A stretch of 64,000 nt of DNA from Flammula alnicola (GCA_015499995.1 JADNRV010000146.1:62001-126000); one strand, 5' to 3'; shown: positions 1-11,629, numbered from the stretch's first letter. The notes: generated by a model from the sequence alone, not told the origin. Program-made: numbers and translations.

Positions 1-1440
1 CCAATAGACTTGTGTAAATTCTGGTCTGGTACTCGGAAACTAGTGCTCTATGCACAAACTGCTAACTGATCTCGCTTTGTCTTGTTCTCCAATTGAGAAG
101 ATGGCTCTATGCCCTTTAACTTGTCTTTACTTGTCTCAAAAACTATACTTGTGGAAAGAGGCGCGCAGATGTCTGATCCGCCGACACTACAGTCCCTTAA
201 CAATGGCCAGAGGCGCGTAGACGCTTTCGTCCACCGACACTACAGTCCAGGTCCCCAGATGTCCTTTGACAAAGGGTAGGTTTTGAACAAGTCACTTAGA
301 CAGGTTCCTTGGCTTATAACTCTCTTTACTTGTCTTGGCGAATCACTTAGACACGCGTTCTCGTCTTAACAGTTCGTTTATATCGTTACTTGGTTTCTTT
401 TTATATTATGGGACTCTCGCTTTGAAGCTACTTGGTACTTAGAGGTGAAACACTTAAGATATAATTCTTAAGCGCTTGTATCTCGTGGGTGGTAAATTGC
501 TTGTATTCTACGGTGTTACAGGGCTGCTTATATACTACTGAGACGATATATTATTACATAGACGCAATGACGAGAATATAGAGATTTCATGGGCATTTGT
601 GCGCGAGCGGCGGCCTTGTGGAGTACAGTTTCCGTGCTCATCCGCTCAATCATGCCTTTTTGGTTGGATCGGGAGCTCAGATCGTCGTCGGTTCGGCTAA
701 CTTAAGCGCCTAAGACTTAATCCTCCTCGACCGCGTGGTATACAGGCTCATGACCTTTCGCTTTCATTGGTATCTTGTCCTGTCATTGGCTATAGACTGA
801 CCGGAGCATAGACGCGCCTACATCTCGTCGGAGACGCTCGGGCAATCCACGCACGTTCTGTCCGAGATAATGCTCGTGATTAGGGTTGTAACCCTTCGTC
901 CTTTGTACCCGGTATCTTGGTACCTTCGGCGTGCATCTGGGATCTCGCTGTGTCGAGTTATGCACCCCGGAAATCTTCCTGTACCCAGTTATTACCCGAT
1001 ATGGTATGTGTTCCCAATTTGGTATCCCTTTGATCCGAGCTTTGATCGGCGTTGCTACAGGCGCGTCTATGGGCGTCTGCTTTACCCCGGCTGCTCCACT
1101 GTCCTCGATGCCTTCGGCAATGTCACGCGACCTGTCCTGTAGTGTGCCTAGATGTCCGTTCTTTAATCTAGAGATCCGCGCCCTCGCTGTATAGGCCGGA
1201 TGGTTAAGACATTACTGAAAGGCGCCTATTTCCGTACACTTCATTAGATGTATTGACTAGTATCTCAATAGTTACTAATGATAATGTCTTTATTAAACCG
1301 CGCATTCCTCGTTATCTTGCATAGTTTCCTCTAGTCCTTAGTAGCCTTGTCATTGTAATGTCCGGACTTGTAACATTTAGACTACATTATAAGCTTTACT
1401 AAGTGCTAAAAATAGCTCAGGTAAGAAGAATGGTAGTCCG
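1..1440. other. Gene-free repeat-like stretch
   Basis: No coding sequence can be supported here; the open frames are short, overlap one another and match no family I know. The stretch repeats small motifs, for example CCGACACTACAGTCC at about 181 and 232, and variants of a CTTAGACAC motif between 290 and 360. This is consistent with a decayed repeat or transposon remnant upstream of the transposase fragment. Confidence 0.5.
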
Positions 1441-2016
1441 TTCACAGCTAGCCGCTCGCGGTCTCTTCAACGCGCCATCGTCAAGGATCACTTCTCAGCT
1501 CAACAGGTCGAATTTTGGGGGAAATTTCGACGGCTTGGAGGCGGGGATACCATGAGAGCTGCGGCGATTGTCCAGTCCAATGCAGAGGATAGGCGTGATG
1601 CTTCCCATGTCAGAGTGCGTACTGTTCCTTAGCCTTCACCGATATCCCTCGTAATAACACGGTTTCAGTATGAACTATATGTCGACAAGTATACAAACCA
1701 ACCACGGAGGAAGCCCAAACTCGAACTCAAGACGTTTTACGGCCAAATTCGACAGATAATACTTGTGCGCATGCCGGCTACGCCACAACTTGGACTTGTC
1801 GATCCCGAAACAGTCATCCTCGCGTCAATAAAGAATTGTCCCATTGAGCGCCATAACGACCTCGACATGCACTACTACCGGAATGAACAAGGACGCACAG
1901 AGGTCGTCGATATTGCGGCCATTCAGTGTTTAGTCGGCCGCGTTTTCGATCGAGGTTGGTGGGTCATTATTGACCGTAGCGGAAAGTTGGCTCGTGCAGA
2001 AGCATTCGCAGAATAG
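1441..2016 (+). pseudogene. Plavaka-type transposase, C-terminal fragment (left copy)
   Basis: Two exons read in one frame across an intron at about 1615-1668 (GTGCGT...TTTCAG). The first carries EFWGKFRRLGGGDTM and EDRRDASHVR. The second carries a stretch ending DLDMHYYRNEQGRTEVVD, then QCLVGRVFDRGWWVIIDRSG and a stop. From memory these are hallmarks of the C-terminus of Plavaka/EnSpm-like Tnp2 transposases of basidiomycetes. The catalytic part is absent, so this is a 5'-truncated remnant that cannot make an active enzyme. An inverted copy of the same region lies at 3941-4480, so the two elements sit tail to tail. Confidence 0.75.
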
Positions 2017-2149
2017 AGCAGTAGGACAGCCCTAACTTACTAGGACATTGTTACCTGTAGTTATACATGGTTCAACACTTAAATACTACACTACTTGAAT
2101 CGTTAAATTGTACTTTATAAGCTGAATATATTCAACCAATAGCCCCCAG

Positions 2150-2298
2150 CATAGATACAGTCTTGGCCGTAATATTTCCCCGAAAACCCAGTAAATAAAT
2201 TACCAGTCCCACAACCAGGAAAAACTCCTGATTCGCCTATTCCTTGTCAACTCCCAGGAAAACCGGGAAGAAGTTTTTTCTCCCGGTGTGACCAGTCG
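2150..2298 (+). repeat. 3' end of left Plavaka-like element
   Basis: Downstream of the left transposase fragment is a tract with repeated CCAGGAAAA/CCGGGAAGAA motifs ending at TCTCCCGGTGTGACCAGT. Its reverse complement, ACTGGTCACACCGGGAAAA, occurs at about 3665-3684 as the end of the right copy. I infer these are the terminal/subterminal repeats of the element; no target duplication was defined. Confidence 0.55.
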
Positions 2299-3107
2299 TC
2301 ATCCCCGGCCGTAGGGTTCATAGTGGGATTGCCCGGTGTCATCTTTATACGTGATGGTGAAGGTCAGGTTTTCTCCTGAGATATGGACGTGGGAGGCGGT
2401 CAGTTCCGTGGAGCGGACAGTGCAAATGTCCAAGACGGGCGACGAAGCCAAAGGATGCGGTTCGCGTGTGGAACGACGCAGAAGATGGATTTGAACGAAT
2501 TTTTCAGGAGAGTTTGGTGGCGACGGCATCCTAAGTGTGAATTATGAGAATATGCCAGCCAAAACGAGTAGAATTCCTACGAGGTAGCAAATGCAAGCAA
2601 GTCATGTTCTTCTATCGCCATTCCTACTGCGAGGATATGTTTTCCAAGAGTTATCTTGTCCCATTTTGCTGCGATATCGGCGAGTGTCACGGGTAAGCGA
2701 GCAAAGTATGCTTCCTCTACTATTCTACCCTCTACACCACATAGCGTTGGAAGCACGAGCATCTGTGGAGATGGAGTGATGTTGTAGGTATCGAAGTTCG
2801 ACCTGTTCGACTTCGGCCATCTTACTCGGGCCCTCCACTTCAAATCCAAATGTTTCCACCGCATTGCACGTTCTTTGAGCATCTCCAGTCGTTTGCTACG
2901 GGGGTATATCTCGTATGAACAGCAAGGGTTATCGATCATGCCTTCTTTCTCGAGCTCCACAATATAGTTCAGATGCGTGGAGGAGGCGATGATGGTGTGA
3001 AGTTGGCGACAGACGGAAAGGCACACAGTAAGGGACATCAGAGACAGACGCGACAGGATGTGTTCGACAAGTAAATCGACTGGAAGGGAGAATAGCATAT
3101 TGTGCAA
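2299..3107 (-). CDS. F-box protein, 3' truncated by transposon
   Basis: Two exons: 3107-2581 and 2530-2299, joined over a 50 nt intron (GTAGGA...CTTAG); the phases fit. The 252-residue product starts MHNMLFSLPVDLLVEHILSR, an F-box motif that would bind Skp1 in an SCF ubiquitin ligase, followed by LSVCRQLHTII. The second exon (VQIHLLRRSTREPHPLA, then HISGENLTFTITYKD) resembles the region after the F-box in a large basidiomycete F-box family whose members are, from memory, much longer. The stop lies within about 15 bp of the inward-facing transposon end, so the gene has probably lost its 3' half to the insertion. Expression and function are unknown. Confidence 0.6.
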
Positions 3108-3664
3108 TATCTCTCAGGACGCGCTATGATAGACGAGGAGAGGGGTATTCAGGCCATTTGTACAGCAACAGACAGCGATTCGGAGATCTTGCTGTGGCGC
3201 AGGGCCTCAGGCTTCTGTTTGTTCAACCAATGTTCAACTGTGCGTACTGTCAGATCGGAAATTTCCGGCCAAAATTGTAACGCGTTACGACACCCGTTCC
3301 TGGTTTGCTGCTCTGCTTTTGCTGTTTTTTTTTTTGGCGGGACAGGATGGAATGCATTACGCATTGTCTAATCTTTCGATAAGGTCACTTCTTTTAGTTT
3401 CGGAATTGCTGCTACGAGGCTAATTTAACAGATGAAAATCAGACACCCGGTTTTTCCATCTGTCAAATTATACTCTCGATGGCATGCAGCATCGCCCGGG
3501 CCTTATTGACTCGTTTGATTGTCTGAAGAGTCAAGACAGGTGAAGGCGGTGAAAAGGTGGTGAAATTTAACATGCCTCCCGCGGTTTCCACGCTGTCAGT
3601 GACACTCAAATAAGCCGTCAGGCAATGTGAATGGCACTATGCAACCCACGGCCAGGAGCAACTA
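3108..3664. other. Upstream region of the truncated F-box gene
   Basis: About 560 bp between the F-box start codon and the right transposon end. It contains a T9 run near 3326 and no supportable gene. It probably holds the promoter of the minus-strand F-box fragment. Confidence 0.4.
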
Positions 3665-3800
3665 CTGGTCACACCGGGAAAAAAACCTTTTCCCTGGTTT
3701 GCCAGGGAGTCGACAGGGAAAAGCCAAATCAGACATTTCCCCCCGTCCTGTAACAGGTAATTTATTTACTTGGTTTTCGGGGGAAAATTGCTTGCAATAC
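3665..3800 (-). repeat. 3' end of right Plavaka-like element
   Basis: Begins ACTGGTCACACCGGGAAAA and continues with CCCTGGTTTGCCAGGGAGTC, CAGACATTTCCCCCC and GGTAATTTATTTACTTGG. It is the inverted counterpart of 2150-2298. Similar sequence (CAGACATTTC, GGTAAATTTTCCCC) recurs at 7200-7235. Confidence 0.55.
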
Positions 3801-3940
3801 TAATGCCCAGCTTCGAGTGCTTGTAACTAAGTAGCGCTGAAGATTCAATGTAATCAGCCTTTAGAAAGTCATTCAATCATTCAATTAGCATAGTATGTAA
3901 GTGTCAGAACATATATATCTATCAAATAAAAGGTCCTAGT

Positions 3941-5240
3941 CTACTCTTCAAATGCTTCTCCACGAGCCAACTTCCCGCTACGGTCGATAATCGTCCACCA
4001 ACCCCGATCGAAAACACGGCCGACTAAACATTGAATGGCCGCGAGATCAACAACCTCTGTATATCCCTGTTCATTCCGGACCCCGGTAGTAATGCATATC
4101 GAGGTCGTTGTGGCGCTCTACAGGGCAATTCTTGATGGACGCGAGGATGACTGTTTCAGGCTCATCGAGTCTGAGCTGTTGCGTTGCTGGCATTCGCACA
4201 AGTATGACTTGTTGAATTTGGCCATAAAACGTCTTGAGTTCGAATTTGGGCGTCCTTCGTGGTTGGTTTGTGTACTTGTCGACGTATAATTCATACTAAA
4301 ATGATGTTAGTATTAGGGAGAAAGTCAGCAGCAAATGAATGGTACACACTCTAACGTAGGATGCATCACGCCTATCCTCTGCATTGGACTGGCATACCGC
4401 CGCGGCTCTCATGGTATCCCCGCCTCCAAGCCGACGAAATTTCCCCCAAAATTCGACCTCTTGAACTGAGAAGTGAGTTCTGATGATAGTGCGTGTTGTG
4501 TTGTAACGAGTAGCCAATGTAGCGATGATTTTCGAGCGAAGGCCGTTGGGAATGTCAGGATTTCTTTGGCATGGAAAACACAGGACCGACGTGGGATCTG
4601 TCAATTGAGAAGTCGTCAGAGAACAGGGATTGAACGTGTGTGTGAGAATACTTACATTCAGCAAAGGCAAATTCACGGGAGTTACCTTCCTTTCGAGGAA
4701 GAAGGGCTAGTTGGTCATGAGCATTGTAACGGTTTTTAATTTGATCGAGCTGCGCGACTGCTGTAACATAAGAATCAATGTTGGCAAACGGATGGCGGCG
4801 GCTTTTGATGCAGCGTAAGAGTTTCCCGCAGAACCGCTCCATCGGGAAAGCCCAGTAGGCCCAGACAGGTCCCATGGCCTCGATTCCATCAGCAATATGA
4901 AGTAAAGCGTGGATGGTAAGCGGACATGTTGAAACTCGGTCAGGCGAATGCTGGTAATAAATTCTAACGAGAACACGAGTCAGTCATTTGTAGTTGAATG
5001 AAATGAAATAACTAACTGTTCAAATGTCTTGACCCAATCTTGAAAGCCTTCTCTGATCTCAGAAAGCTCGTCCCTTGTTATCTCGAACTGAAGACATATT
5101 CTGAGAAGCTTGATGAGCTTAACGAAGTGATTGTAGTATATCTCCTTCGTAAAGCGTCCCCGGAGAAGCACGGGCCCCAGATAAAGGGCCCAGAATGACC
5201 AAGAATCCGCAGTACAAGCGGAGGCATCTTCAGCCACGTT
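3941..5240 (-). pseudogene. Plavaka-type transposase, C-terminal fragment (right copy)
   Basis: Minus-strand exons read GPVLLRGRFTKEIYYNHFVK and KLLRICLQFEITRDELSEIR (about 5190-5010). They continue with GPVWAYWAFPMERFCGKLL and IKSRRHPFANIDSYV (about 4875-4750), then VEFWGKFRRLGGGDTM (about 4460-4400). The frame ends DRSGKLARGEAFEE and a stop at 3941. The order matches the C-terminal half of Plavaka/Tnp2 transposases. It is longer than the left copy but still lacks the N-terminal and most catalytic sequence, stopping where the promoter of the next gene begins. The region is broken by introns at several points, so exact exon ends are not certain. Confidence 0.75.
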
Positions 5241-5401
5241 CCCTTTTGTGACGGTTTTGTCACATTCACCGCCAATTCACGTGAACGACGATATTCCCAA
5301 CTTTGGGTTCTCTCTTCTTTCACGCTCCATTCCATCTATCTGACGGCCGCGCCGTTCACTCTCTTTCCATTCCTCACTCCCGCGTTTTCTATTAAACTAT
5401 C

Positions 5402-6901
5402 ATGACCAATAAGAAACAGAACAACGCCCAGCAAGATCGCCGACCTGCATCACCACCTACCGACGATGCTTGTACCACAGACAGTCAGCCAACGCTGGAA
5501 GAGTTGCAGGAGAGAAATGAAGAACTTGAGCGTCGCCTTCGGAAATACAGAGGTCAGTCATATTCGTTGATTTGGACATTACTTACTTTGTATTACAGAA
5601 AAGCGGACCACGACAAAGACTACCATCAAGGCGATCATTCGGCCTAAAGGAGAGGCAGGGAGTCGTAAGAGAGGATTCATCCTTTACGAGGCTATGCAGA
5701 TGAGCAAGGTGGAGAATGGGCCTGCTGTGTATGATAGGATGCGGGTGCGTGACTCTTTATCTTGATCATATGAGAACTTTACAACCCCCCTCCCTCTAGG
5801 ATTCCGTTCGTAAAGCCTGCATCAAGGCTGGTTTAAACCTTGGCGCGCATTATAGACATCAAGATCATGAAAAGCTCGGTCAAGTTTTTCTCATGGTACG
5901 TCTCTCTTTATCTGTCAAATTGTTATTGCCTTCAGAACGTCAATCTACAGGTGCAGAAGTCATTTCCATACCTTACAACGGATCACTTTCCCCATAACTG
6001 GGCTATCGCAGACATGGTAAAAGGTTACATTGCAGGTACAAGAAAGGACCACCGTCGCGAGGCTCGTGAGGAGGGACACCGCGAATCAGCCACCAAGAAG
6101 ACAGCCTCTTTTAGTTTCGCCCCCAAGTCAGGGAAGCTGAAGAAACACGTCAGGAACTCCGATATCGATGAGACGAGCGAACCTGAAGATGCTCCGAGCA
6201 AAAAAGCAACCACCAAGAAGACTGCTTCGACCAGTTCTGCTACCCAGTCAGGGAAGTCAAAGAAACACGCCAGGGACTCCGATATCGACAGCGCGAGTGA
6301 ACCTGAAGATGCTCTGAGCAGAAAACAAACCGCCAAGAAAACTGCTTCAATCACTCCTGCTCCCAAGTCGGGGAAGTCGAAGAAACATGCCGCAGAATCC
6401 GATATCGAGATCGAACTTGAAGATGGCGCGAGCACCAAGTTGAAGACAGACTCCGATACCGAGTACACGAGCGATCTCGAAGATGCTACGAATAGCAAGA
6501 CTACCACCAAGAAGACTACCGCCACCATTTCTGCTCCAAAGTCGAAGACGCGTACCAGGGACTCAACAACCGAGGAAGCGAATGACGTTGACGAGAGTCT
6601 GAGTAGGGCAGCAACCACCACCAAGATGACTGACGCTGCCATCAAGAAATCTTCAAAGAAATGCGAGAGGGAGATCGAGGACGACACCGAGGAGCATCCA
6701 TGGAAGAAACGACGAGTGCAACCACCACGATCGAACCGCAATATCAACTCGGCTGGAAAGCAGCGCCTCATCGTAAAACCATCCGACATCGACGATAGCG
6801 ACAAGGGTGAAGAAGACCTTGAACCCGCACCCTCTGCTATGAGAGCATCGCATAGCCGTCCCTCAACCCAAACGCGACACATTGACGACGAGAGTGACTG
6901 A
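5402..6901 (+). CDS. Charged repeat protein with N-terminal coiled coil
   Basis: Four exons (5402-5552, 5599-5744, 5800-5895, 5951-6901) give a continuous 447-residue frame with matching phases. The N-terminus has a short coiled coil (TLEELQERNEELERRLRKYR). Next comes a conserved-looking block (IIRPKGEAGSRKRGF, then LGAHYRHQDHEKLGQV). The long fourth exon has about four degenerate repeats of some 38 residues built on KKTAS..., PKSGKSKKHA, SDID and SEPEDA. The tail is basic/acidic, with KKRRVQ as a possible nuclear signal. I do not recognise a named family; similar N-terminal blocks occur, as far as I recall, in uncharacterised Agaricomycete proteins. It sits between two transposon remnants but looks intact. 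Confidence 0.7.
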
Positions 6902-7079
6902 TTGGGAGAATTCTCGTAGGGCAGCGGCTGTTCTTTGGCCACAGTCTCAGGTTTTTATGTTCCTCTTCCTATACACCCACCATTATTTCATCCTATGACG
7001 TCCTTCCTTTGATATTGTACATTTGTACTATTTACATTACTAGCAATTCAATCTACCCATTAAATGAATCCCTGAAGCT

Positions 7080-7300
7080 CCCTAAATAAGCGAAATATAC
7101 CTGCAAGACCGGGAGAAATCACTGCTGTCTGACTGAGGGAAGAATTCCTCGGGTAACAGTGTAAAACTACCTGCTAAACCCCACCCAATCGTAACCGGGA
7201 ATGGCAGACATTTCGCAGGTAAATTTTCCCCGTTCACTCCCAGTTACGGAATTCCCGGTCAGACAGGGAATACACCCGGCATGCCATGCATTTTTCCTCG
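7080..7300. repeat. Solo transposon end related to 3665-3800
   Basis: The tract shares GACCGGGAGAAAT-like, GGCAGACATTTC, GGTAAATTTTCCCC and TTCCCGGTCAGACAGGGAA motifs with the ends of the Plavaka-like elements at 2.2 and 3.7 kb. No transposase is attached. It is either a non-autonomous relative or a leftover end. It lies just upstream of the ubiquitin-like gene. Confidence 0.45.
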
Positions 7301-8264
7301 TTAGACGAGGAATACTTAATTGTCACACGCGTTCTCTGACCAGGAGTCTTTCCCGGTCTTGGGGCTTATAGTGTGGGCGCCCGCCTCACCTGAAATGCTT
7401 CCCTTCGTTCCAAGCTCCTTTGGCGATATCATCGCTGCCGCCACTCTTGCTCTCTCAATTTACAAAGCTCTCAACGACAGCACGGGAGCTTCATACGAAT
7501 ATCAATGCCTGATCAGCGAACTGCGTTCTTTCCATCGCGCCTTGCTATTCGTGAACAACGTAATCGGTGCAACTCCCCCTAACGAAACTGTGGTGCAGGA
7601 TATCAAGGAAGAAGCCGCAACATGTCTCGAATTGCTGGAGAAGTTCTGGGATTGTATCAAGTCGTACCAGAAGGCTCTCGGTGGTGGCGGGCGGAACTCC
7701 TCTTGGCGCAAAATCAGTTGGGGTCTTTTTAAGACCAATGAAGTTGCGGACTTCAGACAGAAGCTTTCTCAACATAAACAAAATCTTACAGTGTTTTTAA
7801 GTGGAATGGGAATGTAAGTCGGATCTCGCACTAAACGTCTTCATCGTCACTAATGCCATGCTACATCAGTTCCTTAACTTCCTACCACGCCGACGTCAAT
7901 AGAGAGACCTTGGCATCAATAAGGAAAGAGATACTCACAATACAGGAGCGACTACCTCCATCCCTTGGGTATGGTCGTGAAAACGCCGTGATCCTGATGG
8001 ATGCATTCGGGAAGTCGATGACGTTGCCAATGGACTTTTGCTACTCACCAGATGTACGCCTTCTATGTGCATTTCCTTCTATATGCTCATATACCAGGCA
8101 CAGAAACTTCACGATATTCTGATGCTGCACTTCAAAGGAAAGATCGGTCACGACTATGTTATGCAGCGCGAATACAGCATTTCCAGCCAGGATGGCAAGG
8201 CAGTCGTAAAGTCTGATCCAGGTGAATGGGGTTCAGTGGTGAAGAAAGGGGCGGTTCTCCGAGG

Positions 8265-9840
8265 TAGACTGTCCACGGTCGGGGCCGGCCCTGACCCGAC
8301 CCCGAAGGGCCAGGGGCCAGGGCCACTCCATCTGCCATTGGCCCGGCCCTCATAGGGGCCAGGGCCAAGGCCTGACTGACCCGGCCCTCGGGGTCGACCA
8401 GGATCGGCCCGGGGCCGGCCCTCTTTCTTTTTGGGTTCCATTTTCAACTTTCGAGTTTGCAGTTTGTAGAGGTTGAATGGTAGGGTATTATTAACATGTA
8501 TACTACTACTTGGTAAATGTAATACAATTCTAACTTTTATATGGAAGGCGGCTTGGCGAGATAGCTGCAGCAGAGCTGATGGCGGCAATGGCGAGGTAGG
8601 CAAAGGGCAGAGCAGGCAGTGCTGGCGTTGCACACCCACGCCGTCGTTGCACACCCGCGCCGTCGTTGCACACCCGCGTCGTCATTGCACACTCACGTCG
8701 TCGTGGCCTCGTCGTGGCCCGTTGCATTCGCGTCGTCGGTGGTCATGTCGAGACAGCAGCAGCAGCAGTTGCTACTGCTGCTCGTCGCCCCGTTGCGTCC
8801 GCGTCGTCGGTGGTCATGTCGAGGTAGCAGCAGCAGTTGCTACTGCTGCTCGTCGCCCGTTGAGTCTGCGTCGTCACTGCACACCCGCGTCGTCGTGGCT
8901 TCGTCGTCGTCCATTGCATCCGTGTCGTCGGTGGTCATGTCGAGACAGCAGCAGTTGCTACTGCTGCTGCTCGTCGCCCCGTTGAGTCCGCGTCATCGTT
9001 GCACACCCGGCGTCGTGGCATCGACGCACCCGCCGTTGCAACCCATGTCGTCGTGGCTTCGTCGTCGCCCGTTGCACAGCGATGACGACGGGGACACAGC
9101 GGGCGACGAGGAGCAGCAGTAGGTCGCTGCACGTCGACGTCGCCCGCTGTGTCCCTGTCATCGTCGCCTGTTGCGTCCGCGACGTCGTGGCATCGAGACA
9201 GGAGCAGCAGCAGTCGCTACTGCTGCTCCTCGTCTGACGTCCGATGTCGTCTGTTGCATCCGCGTCATCGTTGCACACCCGCGTGCATCGTGGTATCGGT
9301 GTGGCATCGAGAGAGGAGCAGCAGTTGCTGCTCCTCGTCGCCCGTTGCATCCATGTTGGTGTTGCACACCCGCGGCATCGTGGCCTCGTCCATTGTGGCC
9401 TCGTCGTGGCACCCATGTATCCGCTCATCGCCCGTTGCATCCGCGGTGTCATTGCACACATGCGGCGTCGTCCCGTCGTCGCTGCGCCCGCCGTTCCACC
9501 CGCCGTGTCCATCGCGTTCCACCGCCCTGTCCATCGTGTCGGCGTCGTCGCATTGTCGTCGCATCGTTGATGGTGTGGAGATGGTGGTGGGTGTGTTTGG
9601 GATATCAGATGGGGGAGAGTTCGAATTGCCGGTGGCGACGTGCCTTTTTCGGCAAATGCCGAGCGCTGCTCACTGCAAACGGCTTGGCCCGGGGCCGGCC
9701 CGACCCGACCCTGGCCCGACCCTCCTGGCCCGGGGCCAACATGGGCCAGGGCCCAAAAAATCTCGGATTTGGAAATTTCGGTGGTTCGGCAATTCAGCGG
9801 CTCGGCGAATGATCGGATTTCCCAAAGTAGACAGTGCCAA
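8265..9840 (+). repeat. Left flank of composite element
   Basis: Outer end TAGACTGTCCACGGTC is followed by a GGCC block (8281-8440) rich in GGGCCAGGGCC and GGGGCCGGCCC. Then come the minisatellite, a second GGCC block (about 9685-9750) and an inner end with TCGGCGAATGATCG (9802-9815). The inner end is inverted relative to that of the right flank, so the two flanks are opposite-facing copies of one kind of element. The long frames across it come only from the base composition. Confidence 0.6.
8596..9545. repeat. CGTCGT/CAGCAG minisatellite with hairpin units
   Basis: Degenerate tandem units of some 70-120 bp combine CGTCGT-rich text (GTTGCACACCCGCGTCGTCG) with a self-complementary core (CAGCAGCAGTTGCTACTGCT). 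The core recurs at about 8754, 8826, 8944, 9201 and 9314. Every frame is open over part of it, which produces several artefactual open frames. It is confined to the left flank of the composite element. Confidence 0.75.
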
Positions 9841-10172
9841 AGACGCCGTAGCGCGCTCGGAGGGAGATTGTCTGGCCTCTGCAGGTTGGCAGCCCAGCCA
9901 CTGAGCCCTAGTAATATATCACAAGAGTAAACAAAAGTATTCTACATATGAATGTGCGAAAAAATGAGTGCATGAGTTGAACTGACCGCGCAAATTCTCA
10001 AATGGTTCAGCGAGCGCTTACAGAGCGATGTCCACCTTAACCCAAGGTCCAAGTGCCTATGCTTACTCACGAAACACCTGATATACAAGTTTTATCACTC
10101 CGAGGAAGCACCTCCCTTCGTCAGTCCTAATTTTTCAATACCGACAAAGGCTAACAAACATCTTGTATCATA

Positions 10173-11296
10173 GGAATTCCCTGTCGTCACTGCCTTGGAT
10201 GCCGATCTACAGACAGAACACACTGCGGCCTTGAATGTCTCCGTCCCATCGAGCTCGAGATGTCCCTCCAGATGCCTAAGGATACCAGCACATTCCACCT
10301 CACTTGCTGCTCCAAAGCCTGCATGCTCGCTTCCAAGAAACAATCACAGTCGCTCCTCTTCACTCTCGATGCGCCCTTTCCCCCTGAGTTTCCATCTGCA
10401 CTGTCACCCCCAGTCACACAGGAAGCCCGCCGAGAAGCACAAGCCAAATTTGCTGAATATATCAAATCTTCACCTTTGCTCGTCACCCGATTTATTGCAC
10501 AACAGGTCGCAGGCGAGACGCAGAAACTGGTGCAGGCTACATCCCCCAGTGCGAATTCCAGCGCGGCAGAGGGCGACTTTACGGACGCAGAGGAGCAGAC
10601 GGAGAAGTACGTTCTGGCAGATCACTTAGAGCACTTGCGGTACTTGGAAGTCGTTCCGAACAGGGAGACCGAGTTGCTTGCGAAGATCCTCCAAACTGCC
10701 CTGCCTGGCTTAGAAGAATTTATTACCCCAGAGAAATACGCTACGTCTACCGGTAAGATGTCATATAATGCTTTCAGTGTTTGCTTCGGTGGAGGTCGGG
10801 ATGACAAGGTTCATATCTCATCTATTTCTCGTTCTATCATACCCTAGCTTACCCCTCACATTAGCCCGAACCTACTTGCAGTCCCGAGGAAGTTGAGAAG
10901 ACCCGTACTCCCTACGGCACCCAACGCCAAATTGGCAGTGCCCTTTATACCGTCTCGTCCTACTTGACCCATTCTTGCCAACCTTCCGCGCGACCGTCCT
11001 TTAGCTCAGGCACTGCCAAACCGCGACTTGAAGAAGGGCGACGTCGTCCAGCATACAGACGAATCCGTCATTGAGTGCAAACGCATGAGGTGTTTCGAGC
11101 TTGCAAGAGGATGGCGATTCTCGAGTCTTGTGGCTGTGAGCGCTGTATCGAAGAGGGCAAAACAATGTCCTTGGAAGAGAAGGGCGGTGCCAGCGACGAG
11201 CAGAAGGATGAGTCCAAAGTCGAGGACTCGGTAAAGAACTACACAGTGGGACATGTAGCAAGCCAGGCTCAAGAGCATGGAAACACCATTGATTAA
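10173..11296 (+). pseudogene. Broken SET-domain (Set5/SMYD5-like) gene copy
   Basis: One exon from 10173 carries a Cys/His cluster (IPCRHCLGC, THCGLECLRP, CCSKACMLASKKQSQSLLF) and a helical middle with LEHLRYLEVVPN. After an intron (about 10808-10881) comes GSALYTVSSYLTHSCQPSA, the end of a SET domain where NHSC is usual; here it is THSC. A first frameshift separates this from NRDLKKGDVV. A second separates ELARGWRF from the post-SET-like CGCERCIEEGK. These families are protein-lysine methyltransferases. The N-terminus is also missing, so the copy is incomplete and disabled. It lies wholly inside the composite insertion, so it was probably captured from elsewhere. Confidence 0.65.
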
Positions 11297-11299
11297 TCT

Positions 11300-11620
11300 C
11301 AATGGTCAAGCGTTGCAAAAAGAATGTCTTGAATCATCTATCTAATTAATTAGATATCCTATCAGAGCTTGAGTATCAATAAAGATAACAGCATAACGTA
11401 TTTCTTTAAAGGTTTTGAGAAGTTGAAGTCGCAAGAGTGAAAGGGTGGGAAGAGGAGAACATGAACAGCCACGGTATATATATCAGTGCACCGAGGCGGA
11501 GGAGAAGTGAGACATTGGGTTAAAGAGTAAGAACCCCAGTCAAGCCACGTCGAGGCTCAATAGTGTTCAACTACGTAGTCGTATAGTACCTGTAAAACAA
11601 TTCAACCATTGCAATGTGCC
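11300..11620. other. AT-rich spacer inside the composite element
   Basis: Some 320 bp between the SET pseudogene and the right flank. It has TATATATAT near 11476 and no supportable gene. It may be the original 3' flank of the captured SET gene. Confidence 0.4.
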
Positions 11621-11629
11621 GAGCTGCGG

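Noticed and set aside
6025..6942. Long open frame (305 codons) on the minus strand
   Set aside because: It is antisense to the repeat-rich fourth exon of the plus-strand gene; its Ser/Val/Phe composition is the mirror of the Lys/Asp/Ser repeats and it has no splice or family support.
8473..9570. Many long overlapping frames on both strands
   Set aside because: They arise from the CGTCGT/CAGCAG minisatellite, which has few stops in any frame; the peptides are low complexity and start and end inside repeats.
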